From Bathynomus jamesi (lineage: Eukaryota > Arthropoda > Malacostraca > Isopoda > Cirolanidae), in assembly GCA_023014485.1 (NCBI GenBank), contig JAJOZX010012283.1:40518-104517 (forward strand): DNA of 64,000 nucleotides, written 5' to 3'. Made by a program: the position numbers and the translations under genes. Shown one piece after another: positions 1 through 12,018 of this stretch. The notes under the pieces are model-generated. The model searched no databases and was not told the DNA's origin. It was given only the letters and a program-made list of their open reading frames with translations. Position 1 is the first letter of the stretch; each line of letters begins with the position of its first letter.

Positions 1-34
1 GAAGTATTGACCTTTCCTCCTGAAACACCCTGTA
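1..34 (-). mobile_element. solo mariner-like terminal inverted repeat, cut by window edge
   Basis: Read on the minus strand this begins ACAGGGTGTTTCAGGAGG, the ACAGGGTG-type end seen on several mariner/Tc1-like elements elsewhere in this window, and it abuts a short TA microsatellite. The rest of the element, if any, lies outside the window. Confidence 0.35.
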
Positions 35-94
35 TATATATATACCTATTTTTTTTTGTAACCTATATATAGTCTTGAACTCTTTATTTACTTC

Positions 95-172
95 ATTGTT
101 CCTGAGGATGTCATTAGACGAAAACGCTTGAGCACCACTCTGTGTTTCCTTTCCTTCGTGGTTTTATTCATC
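95..172 (+). repeat. half-copy of a dispersed motif with CTGAGGA...GACGAAA core
   Basis: The stretch CCTGAGGATGTCATTAGACG followed by AAAACGCTTGAGCAC and a CCTTTCCTTCGTGGTTTTA tail recurs almost unchanged in both arms of the palindrome at 30112-30249. The core has the form CTGANGA, short hairpin (GTC-ATTA-GAC), GAAA, which recalls a hammerhead ribozyme core but has one extra base before the hairpin. It is therefore labelled only as a repeat. Confidence 0.5.
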
Positions 173-598
173 ATCTAGGATTAAATGTACATTACTCCAT
201 TACATGTTCGTTTCTCATGTCCAATTCAGGATTAAATGCACATTACTCTATTACTTGTTCAATTCTCGTGTCTATCAATAATAATAATTTGATTAATGTA
301 TACAGTACTTCCACTATTAATTTGTTTGTCTATTAATCATTTAAACGTAACTTCTGTGCCATGTATTTTATCTCTAATTAATCTAAGAGCCCAGTAAAGT
401 CAAAAGATTAAGGGCCAAATTATATAAAATAAATTGTCCGACTATTGCAGCAAATTTTAATATTTTTTAGAAATAATTTTATAAACGTAAATAAAAAATC
501 TTTTCACCGACTTTAATGACTTCACAATTCATTGTCTAATTTTCAACTATTAATTCGTTCATGTACTTGAAATTAGTTGAGTTCTTATTCATGACTTA
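140..598. repeat. dispersed repeat block, left part, interrupted by the Academ-like element
   Basis: Two tandem copies of a roughly 55 bp unit (GGATTAAATGCACATTACTC then TCTCGTGTCTAA) occur at 176-285 and are matched by a similar pair at 11785-11895. A second shared module (TAATTAATCTAAGAGCCCAG to AAATAAAATAAATTGTCC, 372-442) recurs at 5981-6060 and 12100-12175. The block shows no coding potential. Confidence 0.55.
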
Positions 599-779
599 TA
601 GTCCAGGCAATCTAGAGCAAAAATAGCTTCAACCTGGGCAAAATTGCTTCAGAAGCTTTCTAAACTGTTTCCAGCTCAGGAACCATTGCAGAATAACATA
701 TCCAAAATCCGACAAAATTGGACCCCGGGAGCACCCCCAAAAATGAAATTCAAAATGGCGGACTGGCAGTTTCCTACAA
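599..779 (+). repeat. left terminal inverted repeat of the Academ-like element
   Basis: Begins TAGTCCAGGCAA. After a divergent patch at about 612-630 it is nearly identical to the reverse complement of 5763-5943, including the stretch with CTAAACTGTTTCCAGCTCAG and ATGGCGGACTGG. The flanking TTA at 596-598 matches TTA at 5944-5946. Confidence 0.9.
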
Positions 780-1180
780 AATACAATAAATTTTAATTTC
801 GCTTTGTAGAGAGAGTTATGACGTTTTTCTTGATCAGTAAAATGTTTTAAAACACATTTTCGTTTCTAAATTAACCTATATGACACTAAAAATTGTATTA
901 GGCGGCTAGTATTAAACTATGACGTCACGTAATGTAAATAAAATATACTGTATGGAGTGTATGTGAGAATGGACATTGCTACATCTTTATAAACTTATAT
1001 TATATACAACTCTTTAATTCCTACTACCCACTATCAAATCTGCGTATTTGTGCTTGTCATTTTCTTTAAAACTGTTATTATGTACTCCTTTTAAATACTG
1101 CAACACAGTTTATTAATTTGTGTTTTCTGTTTCAGACTGACTCGGTGTACGGCTGACTCGGTGTGCGTCCGCCTTCAAGA

Positions 1181-4100
1181 ATGCAGACCCCTGAAGAATT
1201 GTGCGTGATTTGTAAGGAGAAATTGGACAGCGGACAGGAAGTGGTTCACATGTCGCAAAAAGGAGCAGATGGTATAAATGCATCCAGCCGCAGCCGTGGA
1301 AGCGATGTTGTTGCAACAGCTGGAATAAGTGTTCACGTTGTATGTAGGAAGAGGTTTACGGATAAAAAGACCATTGAAATAAAGAAGCGACAGACCGCAG
1401 CCGAGGCAATACCAAGGAAAAGTGCTCGTTTTCATGAATACGCATTTTCCAGTGCTACTCACTGTTTGTTTTGTGATACCTTTGTGGACTTTTTTTCCAA
1501 ACACAAACCAAAATAAGAACTACAGAGTTCTCCGAAACCATAAAAAGGTGCTGTGAAAGCCGCTGCGATGAATGGTCGTTTAATGTAAAAGGCCGTCTGG
1601 AGTATTATCTTCGTGATCTTCCTGCTGCAGATTGTGTCTACCATCACACCTGCAGCGTAAATTTTCGAAGTGGAAAAAACATTCCTCGCGCATACTCCTC
1701 CGACGATCATGATTCGAAGAAAGGGAGACCAACTAATGAAGAGCAACACCAAGCATTCCTTCAGACCTGTGCTTACCTGGAAGAGAATGATGATGAACAA
1801 CTGTTGATTGGAGACCTAATTTCCAAAATGGAGGAATATCTTCAAGGAAGTCAGAGCTCTGTCTACGAACGCAGGCACATGAAGAGAAAGCTTTTAGAAC
1901 GTTACGGAGACAAGATCATAATATCAGGTGAAAGTGGGAAGGCAGATGTAGTAACACTACGAGAGACAGCTAATGAAATTCTTATAGATTATCACAAAAA
2001 GTCGAAAGAATGTGATATAGATATAGAGCTACAGAAGATTTACCTAGTAGAAGCTGCTGCAAAAATAATCAGAAGTGATATCAAGTCTGTCGACTCGCCT
2101 AGAAAAGATGTGTATCCATCTCCAAATGACATCACTGCAGAAAGTGCTCTTGATTACATTCCCAACAGTCTGAAATTGCTATTATCAAAAGCATTTGCGG
2201 GACAGGATGCTTCAAGAAAAATAGGTGCAATTGGGCAGAGCATTATGCAAGCAACCCGTCCTAGAGGATTACTATGTCCACTACAGATCGGTTTGTCGGT
2301 TCAGCTACACCACAACTTTAGGTCAAGGTACCTTGTTGACGTTCTCCATCAGCTGGGTTACTGTTCGTCGTATGCAGAAGTAACAAGATTCGAAAGAAAC
2401 GCGGCGCTGGCAAGTGGGCCTGGCTCTTTTGCTGTTGATGAAAACACTGCAGTCCTTCTAGCAGCAGATAACGTCGATCATGATGTCTGCACTTTGGATG
2501 GGAAGAATACCTTTCATGGAATGGGTATGATTGCCGCAATAACTCCGAAGATCAAGATCCACCCTTCTATTCACAGGCGTAATGTTGGTGACAATGACAT
2601 TAAGAAGATTGCAACCGTTGACATTAGGGAATATAGACACGCGAGAAGCATTTGAGGGACATCTCATTCCGCGAACTTCCAGTACCCACTGCCACCATAA
2701 GTCGACTTAGTCTTCTCTGGCAGATATCTTCAGCAGAAAGATCAGGTCCAAGTTGGTCCGGAACAATGCAGGCAATTCACGGTGGATCAAGTGTCTCACA
2801 TCCAGGTGTGGCGTCGATCACGTTCCTTCCCATCATAGATATGTCGCCAACTGACATGACCTGCATATTTTCGACATTACTATATTTGAGCAAGATAGCA
2901 CGCGATCAAAAAGTCCCATGCATTATTACCTTTGATCAGCCTTTGTTCTGGAAAGCTTCCCAAATCATCAATGAACAGAGAGACCTGCAGGACATTGTTT
3001 TAATGCTGGGATCATTTCACACTCTGATGAATCTTTTGGGAGCAGTCGGTACTCTTATGAATGGTTCAGGATTGTCTGAAGTACTTCAAGAAATATACGG
3101 ACCAAATGCCGTGCAACACATGATGTCTGGAAAAGCTGTTTCAAGAGCGATACGTGGTCATATGATAGTAGATGCAGCTCTTAGTACCTTACTAGTCGCA
3201 GACGTTTTCCCTCGTAATGAAGATGGAACTCCTCATGACCTCCATAAGGAAGCTTGTGACCTGCTCGACGATGTTATGACCGCCAAACAATCAGTTGAGG
3301 ATGTGGAATCTTCGAATGCATTGTCTCAGATTGCTACCACTTTGGATGCGAAGAAAACTGACCTACAATCTACTTCGCAAACAAGTCAACTCTGGTTGGA
3401 ATATCAGCGAATGATCAACATTGCACGTTCCTTGATAACAGCAGACAGAACCGGCTCGTGGGATTTGCACTTGCAAGCTATGCTGGAGACCATCCCCATA
3501 ATTGCAGCAGCCGGACATCACAATTACCTGAAATCGATATACCTGTACCTGCAGAAAATGTTAAGTTTGCCTTCTGAAAATCCAGCCGTTAACAAAATGT
3601 TCCAGGAAGGTAAGTTTGTGGTAAGAAGAAGCGACAGATTATGGGCCAGACTCGGCACAGACCTGGTGATAGAACAAGTACTAATGCGTTCCCTGAAAAG
3701 CAGAGGCGGACTGACACGCGGAAGTGGATTTACAGACATCCAAAGGACAACGTGGCTCTTTTCTATGCCTCTGTGTTCCACTTATAACTTAGCAATGCAG
3801 GAATACACCAGAGTTTTGTTGGAAAGTAGTGAACAGCACGAGGAAATGAGGGGAAGTAGACAAATCAGGGACAGTAATGACATGAAGAAAGTACTTGAAC
3901 GTCTGGAATCCTTATCCCCATTCCATTCTACCTCGGGTCTCTGCAACATTGTAACAGGGCTAACTGCTGATCCTGGAGTTAACGTTCATCAATTATTCAA
4001 TCGGTACGAACATTGTCGTAAAAATGATTGGGAAACAAGCCTTTACATATTCTGCCAAAAGATCTGACAAAGTGAAAACACTAGGATCTGCTTCTGCCGT

Positions 4101-5535
4101 TGTGATCACTGATGCTTCAGATATAGAAGTAGATCCTGCACTACTGTTTCAGAGAATGATGACTGTTGCCACTGGCGGAGACATGAATCTTGAAGATGTC
4201 ATGTGTTACGAACTGTGTGCATATCCTCCTGCATTGTTCGAATCACGAAGTATCTTGAGGAAACCCGATAAGTCTCAGCTAGCTCATGCAATAATCAAAT
4301 ACACTGACACTTTACGCATGGAAGAAGTTCAAGAAATTCAGTGCACAGACCAGTACGTATTGGATGGTGGATCTCTACTACATCGTGTTTCCTGGCGTCA
4401 AGATGAAACATATGACAGCATCGCCAACTCATATGCCGATTTCACTCTGAAAACATATGGAAACGCAATCATTGTTTTTGATGGCTACAGCAGCTCTCCT
4501 ACGATCAAGGACATGACCCACAGAAGACGCAGCACCAAGACAAGCAGAAATGTGAATCTCAGTCCAAGCATGAAGTTTGTTGGCCAGAAGGAACACTTCT
4601 TGGCTAATGAAAACAACAAGCAAGCATTTATTTCCCTCGTAGGTGAGATGTTGAAGAAGCACGGGTGTACTGTTAACAACGCAGATGGGGATGCTGATGT
4701 GGACATCGTTCGTGCAGCAGTTTCCTCATCAGAAAATGCAACTACAACAGTAATAGGGGAAGACACCGACTTGTTGATTCTCCTTCTGTACCATGCCAAG
4801 GACAGTGGTTTCAAGTTGTACTATCGCAGCGATATAAGACGGGGACCATCTCCTAATCCTGTGTATGATATTCTCAGCATTCAATCATTGTTAGGCAATG
4901 ACATCTGCAAGTATCTCCTGTTTGTGCATGCTTTCACGGGCTGTGATAGCACATCCAGAATTTTTTCGATCGGTAAAGCCAAAGCATTCGACACACTGAT
5001 GAAGGTGGCTGAACTCCGTTCAGTTGCAAATACATTCTGTTCTGATTGTTGCCAACACTCTGACATTGAAGCCGCTGGAAGAAAGGCAATGCTTCTGTTG
5101 TATGGCTGCAAAACACTTGAATCCACTAACGCACTACGTCATCGAATGTTAGTTGAAAAGGTAGCTACAGCTAAATCTTTTGTTACACCCGAACGTTTGC
5201 CACCTACCGATGCGTCCACAAAGTACCACAGCTTTCGCACATACTTTCAAATACTAATCTGGAAGTCTACAGAAGAGAAGATCGATGCAGAACAGTGGGG
5301 TTGGTATGTAAAGAATAATTCCTACTACCCTACAGCCTGCGACAAGCCACCAGCTCCAAATTATCTACTCAACATGATCCGCTGCTCCTGCAAGACGAAA
5401 TGTGCTACTTCAAGATGTGGATGCAAGCGTAATGGAATGCCCTGTTCAGCCGCTTGTGGCGAGTGCCAAATCAGTGGTTGCGATAACAACCCAAGTACCG
5501 GTAATCTATCCGATGATAGTGATGAAGAGGATTAA
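1181..5535 (+). pseudogene. Academ-like transposon protein: Cys-rich N-terminus, XPG/FEN1-like nuclease, CXC domain (frameshifted)
   Basis: A single long coding region, now in four open pieces. The start is taken as ATG 1181, just after a splice-acceptor-like TTCTGTTTCAG at 1124-1134; the product begins MQTPEELCVICKEKL. The Cys/His-rich region (CVIC, CRKRF, CLFC, then CVYHHTC after the first frameshift) looks zinc-binding. Frame changes occur near 1495 (a T7 run), near 2640-2652 and near 4025-4045. In the last piece (from 4024) the nuclease signature reads in FEN1 order: VFDG (residues 151-154), an acidic DADVD (223-227, where FEN1 has EAEA), GEDTDLL (245-251) and TGCDST (305-310, like the FEN1 GCDYT helix-hairpin-helix). 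Residues 454-491 are a CXC (tesmin/TSO1) motif with CSCKTKC and CGCKRNGMPC. The nuclease reading is my inference from motif order. The central piece (2652-4067) contains LMRSLKSRGGLTRG and no domain I can name. An acidic tail follows, ending DDSDEED. Confidence 0.75.
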
Positions 5536-5762
5536 TTTCTGTATGTTTGTGACCAGGTATCACTTCTTCTGTAATGAACATAACTTGAAACTGGGAAAAA
5601 ATAATTGTTGTATTATTGATTATAAAAATCTGTAAAAAGCTATATAACATTATATTTGCGTAATAACTGGTTGTGTTGTATATTGTTGAATTATTTAAAA
5701 CATTACAACTGAAAGAAAAAGCATCAAATGTATCTCTATAAATAAAAGCGTAAATTATATAT

Positions 5763-5943
5763 ATTTTTTTTTTCGTAGGAAACATCCAGTCCGCCATTTT
5801 GAATTTCATTTTTGGGGGTGTTCCCGGGGTCCAATTTTGTCGGATTTTGGATATGTTATTCGGCAATGGTTCCTGAGCTGGAAACAGTTTAGAAAGCTTC
5901 TGAAGCAATTTTGCCCAGGTCTAACTACAAATTGCCTGGACTA
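5763..5943 (-). repeat. right terminal inverted repeat of the Academ-like element
   Basis: Inverted partner of 599-779, ending TTGCCTGGACTA at 5943 and followed by the TTA target duplication (5944-5946). Confidence 0.9.
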
Positions 5944-6115
5944 TTAGGTATTATCAATCATAACTACATATAACGTGACGTTTTAATTAATCTGAGAGCC
6001 CAGTAAAGCCTCAAGCTAAAGGCCCAAATTAAATAAAATAAATAGTTCATTTTCACAATTAGTTATTTTATGTTAAAATTATTATGACAAAAATTGTTAA
6101 ATTAATATATTTATT
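5944..6115. repeat. dispersed repeat block, continuation right of the Academ-like element
   Basis: The module TTAATTAATCTGAGAGCCCA through AAATAAAATAAATAGTTCAT matches 372-442 and 12100-12175, so the older repeat resumes after the transposon. Confidence 0.55.
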
Positions 6116-6122
6116 TTAGAAA

Positions 6123-6154
<32 letters not shown>

Positions 6155-6397
6155 TAAAACATCAAAGTATCTATCAATGTAAAATCAACACTTAACGTAC
6201 ACAAACAGTAAATAATCTCTGAGAATGAAAATTATAATTATTCATGCTTTAATGTACGAACGCCAGTTTTATTATAGCTTTGAGCCAACACTAAAAAATT
6301 AATAAAGAAAATGTATATTAAATAATAATAATAATAATAATAATAATAGTGAGCACGAAAAGACCTTCGCTTTCAGGGTTCATTTTTATCTGAAATC

Positions 6398-6447
<50 letters not shown>

Positions 6448-7451
6448 TTTCTTTAAAATAAATCGCCGTTCTTTTTTTTTAAATATACCTAAGTTTCAAT
6501 ATTTTATTATTCCAGTTGGGGACATTTTGATCTAAGAGTCTTTTCAGACTCTGGTCCTATTATTTTTCGTCATGTATTTCGCCTAAAGTCAAGTTCGCGT
6601 GTGACAGCTTAGGTTAAGTTACGTCGGCCAGGTTCATTTAATTAGAGAAATATTTTTTTTTTGTTCACGAGTACGACTATAAATAGTAGTAGAGCATTAT
6701 AGCACATACCTAATCATGCTTCTGTAAACTGCTTTTTTTTGTTATAGCATTTGTAAATAAATTGAAGTTTTCTCCGTTCCCAGTCTGTTTTCTCGTTACT
6801 TTTGATTGGACCATACCAAATGAAAAAAAAAAAAAACTGCTGCTGAGGCAATAGTATTAAATAATAATAATAGTTAAAGTTTGCGTTTCGTCATTAATAC
6901 GATTTAGCGAGTTTAATGATTTCCACCACACAAATGGACCGCCTGGTGTATTTTGGGAAAGGTGAATACTTAGCCTTGTACCTCAGTATAGCGGGTGTAA
7001 TTGAGAGATTTCTCGCTCGCGCACTCCACGGCTAAATGGTCCTCTTCACTGTTGAGTTACTTTCCTTTGTATATGGGGTGTGTAATATTAACTAAGCGAG
7101 CTAGTGTTAAGAGGTAGCTGCATTCTCTTTTTTTTCTCTTTCTTCTTTTTGTCAATTTGCTCTTCTAGCAACTGTTTTTCCAAGATTTTCCAGTATCAGA
7201 TTTATCTTCCTGAAGCTTATCCAGAGCAACAATAATATACTTAAAATTTTTTTTAACATTTCTCCAGCACCTCATTTTACATTTGCATCCAGTACGCTGC
7301 AGCTTAAAAAAGACCCCACTAGTCAGTTTATTGGTATTAAATAAAAAGCAAAATTATTTTTTTTTTTTTTTATGAAAACGGGTGATTTAATCCTTCCGAT
7401 TTAATCATCAAAAGATGAATGGGTACTCAGAAAACAGGGTTTATGTAACTA
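6116..7451. other. no gene seen; AT-rich with microsatellites
   Basis: Holds (TA)n at 6122-6152, (AAT)n at 6321-6349 and a (GT)n tract at 6400-6446, plus several poly-A and poly-T runs. No coding region, TIR pair or RNA gene could be supported. Confidence 0.6.
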
Positions 7452-7687
7452 CCGTATTTGACGGCTTACAAGACGCACCTTAATTTTGGAAAGGTAAATT
7501 CAAGAAAAAAAGTTTTTGATGCACTTTATTGTTAATACAATGGATATGTAAAATTCAATAAAAAGAAAACCCAAAAGCCAATAAAGAAAGATAATATGAT
7601 TATTACTCTTATTATTTGTTATTAATCAACTTCAGATTCATTACTGACATTATCATCATTATCCCCATAATTTTGATTTTTCGTAGG

Positions 7688-9949
7688 GCTAATTTTGATA
7701 GTTTTGCGGATAGGATAACTTATTTATGGGCAATGACACAAATTTGCATTGGGTGGCGTTTAAAGAAAGTTTTAGGAATATTGAAAGGGAGTTTATTCCT
7801 CGTAGGCCTAAGCGCGCTAGAAATCGTGGTAGGCCGAAGTGGTGGACTAGGGAAACAGGAGAGTTCATAAACGAGCGTAATAGAGCGTATAGACTTAGTA
7901 AGCGCAATGGGACGGCAGCTAACTTTAATAGATATATCGAGCTTAGGCGTCAGGTTAAAAGATCAGTTAGGAATGCCACGCGTAATTTAGAGATACTTAT
8001 AGCTGCGGATAGTAAACATAATCCAAAAAAGTTTTTTGAATACGTAAATAATCGTAAGCCGGTAAAAGATAACATAGGCCCTTCAGTGGATGTTAATGGC
8101 GCTTTGGCTTCTGACGCTCAGGCGATGGCGGGTATTTTCAATAACTTTTTTGCGACAGTTTTTACCGTAGATTTACAGTGGTTCCCAACCGGTTTTGGCT
8201 TATGGCCCCCCTTAGGAACCTTATTTTTTCCCGTGGCCCCCATAAGCATTATTTTCAGTAGGTAATATGCAGATTTAACTCTATTTTACAAAATAACATT
8301 TTCCTGTGGCCCCCTTCAAATGTGCCATGGCCCCCAGGGAGCCATATGGCCCCCGGTTGGGAAACACTGCGCGTAGAAGACGTAAATAAAGTCCCCGACG
8401 TGGACGATATCGTTCCATTTAGTAGCGAGACTATTTTGGATGAAATAACTGTTTACGAGGGTGAGATTGCGCATTATATCGATAGGCTAAAAGTTAGCAA
8501 GGCTCCAGGCCCTGACGCTTTTTATCCCAGACATTTGAAAGAAGTTATCGTAGGCCCCTAAACGAAGATTTTTAATCAATCACTCGAAACGGGGATTATT
8601 CCTGAAGACTTCAAATTAGCTAACGTCACGCCTATTTTTAAAAAAGGCGACCGCGCAGTAGCTAGCAATTATAGGCCCATTAGCTTAACGTCAATTGTCG
8701 GTAAACTTTTGGAATCCGTAGTTAGGGATCGTATCATCGATCACTTAGAAAGTAGAGATTTGATTAATAGTAGTCAGCATGGGTTTCGACGCCATAGGTC
8801 TTGTTTAACTAATTTGTTAGAATTTTATAACGAAATAGTGCGCGAATACGATAGGCATAGAGCAGCTGACGTTATTTATTTAGATTTTAAAAAGGCGTTC
8901 GATACAGTTCCGCATAGGAGACTAATTGCGAAGGTCAAAGCGCACGGTGTACGCGGTCAGGTAGCTAGCTAACTGGTTAGAAGAATGGCTTCGTGCTAGG
9001 AGACAGAGGGTCGTAGTTAATGGTAGTGAATCGGGGTGGTTAGATGTAGGTAGCGGTGTCCCACAGGGTTCAGTGTTAGGCCCATTGCTATTCATAATTT
9101 ACATTAACGACATAGATGTAGGTTTGACTAGTAACGTGTCAAAATTCGCGGACGATACTAAAATAGGCGGTAAGGTTGTTAACGAGGACGATAGTAATAG
9201 GCTCCAAGACTATGTAAATAGGATTATGGAGTGGACAGATAAGTGGCAGATGCAATTTAACGTAGACAAATGTAAAGTTGCATATAGGTTCTCGCAACAA
9301 TAATTACACGTACACGATGGATGATAGGGAGTTAGCGAGCGTTGACGAGGAAGTAGATTTAGGCGTACGCCTATCTAAGGACTTAAAGGTTAGGAACCAG
9401 TGCCTGGAGTCTTGCGCAAAAGCTAATAGGATGTTAGGCTTCATAGCGCGTAATTTCGAATTTAAATCGAAGGATATTATATTGCCCCTTTACAAGTCCC
9501 TAGTCAGGCCTCATTTAGAATATGCAGTTCAGTTTTGGTGCCTGTACTTGCGTGAGGATATTGATAAGTTAGAAAGGGTTCAACGTCGTGCCACGAAACT
9601 GATTCCGTCATTGCGCAATAAGCCTTATGAAGATAGGATTAAAGAGTTAGACCTGTATTCACTCGAAACTAGGAGATTAAGGGGGGAGCTTACTGAAGTT
9701 TTCAAAATCGTTAATAACATCGATAACGTAAATTTTGACAAATTGTTCACTTTCGATAATAGTAATACTCGCAATAATGGATTTAAGTTGCGTGGCAGAC
9801 GTTTCATTACTAATATCGCTAAAAACTTCTTTACGTTTAAAGTAATTGATAAATGGAATAATCTTCCCGCGTCAGTCGTTCATTCTACCAGCGTTAATAT
9901 GTTTAAGAACCGTCTTGACAGACATTTTAAAAGTATTAACGTTGTTTAA
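7688..9949 (+). pseudogene. CR1-type LINE reverse transcriptase (ORF2 fragment)
   Basis: This encodes the linker and reverse transcriptase of a CR1-superfamily LINE, which copies LINE RNA at a nicked target. Visible motifs in order: WWTRETGEFINERNRAY linker (from 7842), SKAPGPDAFYPRHLK (RT finger), YRPISLTSIVGKLLE, YLDFKKAFDTVPHRRL (catalytic motif A), GVPQGSVLGPLLFIIYINDI (motif B), FADDTK (motif C, catalytic DD), then the conserved C-terminal block LVRPHLEYAVQFW to PASVVHSTSVNMFKNRLDRH. FADDTK with this C-terminal block is typical of CR1/L2-like LINEs. Damage: a frameshift near 7725, a 200 bp MITE at 8172-8371, a stop at 8559, a 4 bp GCTA duplication near 8966 that shifts frame, and a frameshift near 9275. 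The endonuclease is absent. The copy is dead. Confidence 0.85.
8172..8371. mobile_element. hAT MITE nested in the CR1 reverse transcriptase
   Basis: Ends CAGTGGTTCCCAACCGGT (8176) and CCGGTTGGGAAACACTG (to 8369) form a 15-18 bp inverted repeat of hAT type. The LINE sequence on both sides repeats CGTAGA (8166-8171 and 8372-8377). Removing the insert restores the LINE reading frame (VFTVEDVNKV), confirming a clean insertion of about 200 bp with no coding content. Confidence 0.8.
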
Positions 9950-10317
9950 TATAAAAAAACAAAGTTAGCAACAGGAGCTCTGGTGGTGGTGCTCGAGGAT
10001 GGGTCTGTTGACGATGAATGCCAGTTTGTGACATGCCAGCGTGTGAGACTAACACGAACGTAGATGTAGCTCGTAGCGTAAACTAACCCACTTTTTTTTT
10101 TTTTACTTTGCATGTCTGTAACACTCTTTTCTTGCATGTTTGTAGTTTGCATGGTATGACTGAGTTAAGACTGTGTTTGCATGGTTTGTAAGCGTTCTTA
10201 TTTTACTTTTCATCTTTCGCCCCTCTCCTATTTTCTCCGACTATTTTTCTGACTTGTCGGCAGTGGCCGGCGGATGATGATGATGGCGAGTCTTTTTTCT
10301 TTTTTCCTGAATGAAAG

Positions 10318-10617
10318 TTAACCCACGAATGATAGGTGTTGCTTCTTACTTAACCCCTTATTCTCTTCTCTTAACCCCCTACTCTTTCCTTTCTCTCGGG
10401 CTAACCTTAGAGTGGATCTTAGGGTCTTTGTTAGCCTTAGCTTCTGTAGATCTTCACTTGTATCACTGTCACTCTCATACAATAAATGATCTTCAGTGCC
10501 ATCCATTGCATTACTTATACCACATTTTTTAAAGGACTTGACCACAATTTCAGTCTTAACATCATGCCATGACTTCAGCACCCATTCACACACTTGTGCT
10601 ATTGATGGACGTTTCAT
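10318..10617 (-). pseudogene. pogo-type transposase, C-terminal fragment
   Basis: About 99 residues beginning MKRPSIAQVCEWVLKSWHDV. The phrase SFKKCGISNAMDGTED followed by an acidic stretch is characteristic of the C-terminal end of pogo/Tigger-type transposases, after the DDE catalytic core. The catalytic core and CENP-B-like DNA-binding domain are not present. It lies inside the right half of the pogo TIR pair and on the same element. Confidence 0.7.
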
Positions 10618-10710
10618 CCTTCCCCACTTTCAGCTTCTAAGACGCAGGGCGATTTTTTAAGGTATTTATAAGGAAAAAAAAGTGCGTCTTATAAGCCGAC
10701 AAATACGGTA

Positions 10711-10912
10711 TATATGATGGGTTCCGCATCTTAAGGTACCTAAGCGCCAAAATTAAAATTCGTCAGAAATCGCCTCCAAAGTTCAGCAATATTCTGGCAA
10801 TAGTATCTCCGTTATTAATTGAGCTAGAACGTTCATTTTTGGCTAAATTAGAGTTCTAAGTATGCTAATGAAGATGTTGAGTTTTTGGAATAGATTTTCA
10901 TATTTTATATTT

Positions 10913-10954
<42 letters not shown>

Positions 10955-11379
10955 TTTTTATTTTCTTATTATGTCGAACTTTGGGTGAACTTTTGGCTGG
11001 CGATAGAGGTGACAGAAGTATTCTGACGGGAATGACAACTGCAGGAACTTGTCAGAAGAAAGTTCAATCATTTTATCGTGCGGGCTTCCTGCGAGTTCGG
11101 AAGATTCTACCACCCTTTCACTGAAAGGATTAAGTATCCACTTCTCAGCAACTTTCCATCGTCACGTGGGAAATAGTTTGGGAGCTGTTTTCGCAGGTCA
11201 AATGTGTTGCGTCATCATTTAGGGAAGTGGGGCCAGAAAAAAACCCGCCTCTGTAGGACATACGCCGAACAAGGATTTTTTTTTTTTGTATACACGCATG
11301 ATGGATATTTTTCTGTTTTTATAACATTTATGAATTATTTCATTGGCTATATACTTGTCTATATTTTTGGTTTGAAATA
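10711..11379. other. no gene seen
   Basis: Contains a (TA)n tract at about 10917-10949 and unassigned low-complexity sequence. Nothing else could be supported. Confidence 0.5.
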
Positions 11380-11526
11380 TAGGGTGTACGAGAAGTCCCT
11401 ATCTATTCACAGTACTTAAGGCCCTCCTAGGAAGAAGTGCTAAGCGACAGAAGTAAAAAACGGCAGAAAATGTCTCGTATATCTTTATTTCTGCAAAATA
11501 GATAAGAACTTTTCGAACCACCTGTA
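11380..11526. mobile_element. short mariner-like MITE
   Basis: AGGGTGTACGAGAAGTCCCT at the left pairs imperfectly with the reverse complement of AACTTTTCGAACCACCTGTA at the right, giving an inverted repeat of about 30 bp around 90 bp of noncoding DNA. The AGGGTGT end and the TA flank resemble Tc1/mariner ends. Confidence 0.5.
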
Positions 11527-11779
11527 TGAAAAGCTGAACATGTTGTAGAGTCTATTTTTTTAGTCTGTATGTCTAAGTTTAATTAAAAGAAAGGTATATT
11601 TTCATCTATTTGATATATTTAATATATATATTTTTAGACCATGTAAACTTTATTGAAACTATATACTGTATTTATTTTCTATATAAACCAATTTTATATT
11701 GTCAATTTTCTATTATTGTGAATATAATAAATTCTTTTAAAAAAGGGTTGAAATCTCCACTAATAATGAAATACTAATA

Positions 11780-11969
11780 AAAATTTAGGATTAAAATGCA
11801 CATTACTCTATTATTTATTCATTTCTCGTGTCTAATCTAGTATTAAAAGAACATTAATTGTTTTTCACTCGTTCATCTCTCGTGTCTAATATCGATTTCT
11901 TTGTATAGTTAGTATTGGTATCATATCTTCAATAATGACTTTGTATTTTTATATCTGTAATAATTTAAG

Positions 11970-12018
<49 letters not shown>

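Larger units (their letters stand above)
599..5943 (+). mobile_element. Academ-like DNA transposon, 5.3 kb, full length but decayed
   Basis: Complete element with about 180 bp terminal inverted repeats starting TAGTCCAGG and a 3 bp target duplication TTA. It carries one gene on the plus strand whose product combines a Cys-rich N-terminal region, a central region without a recognised domain, an XPG/FEN1-like nuclease and a C-terminal CXC domain. From established knowledge, Academ-superfamily transposons have short (3-4 bp) target duplications and some lineages carry an XPG-type nuclease; assignment here is by those traits, not by a database match. The insertion splits an older dispersed repeat that resumes at 5944. 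Three frameshifts in the gene suggest it is no longer autonomous. Confidence 0.7.
7686..10285 (+). mobile_element. 5'-truncated CR1-type LINE inserted in the pogo element
   Basis: The sequence starts abruptly in the linker before reverse transcriptase, as expected for 5' truncation during target-primed reverse transcription. The coding part ends at 9949 and about 330 bp of probable 3' UTR follows, ending near a short GATGATGATGATGG run at about 10270-10285. Exact ends are uncertain because no target duplication was identified. Confidence 0.65.
7452..10708 (-). mobile_element. pogo/Tigger-like DNA transposon, split by a LINE insertion
   Basis: Ends are 27 bp imperfect inverted repeats: CCGTATTTGACGGCTTACAA at the left and, inverted, CCGTATTTGTCGGCTTATAA at the right, both running into GACGCAC. 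Each is flanked by TA (7450-7451 and 10709-10710), the target of the Tc1/mariner/pogo group. The right part encodes the C-terminal end of a pogo-type transposase on the minus strand. Most of the transposase gene is missing, and about 2.6 kb of CR1 LINE lies between the halves. Confidence 0.7.
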
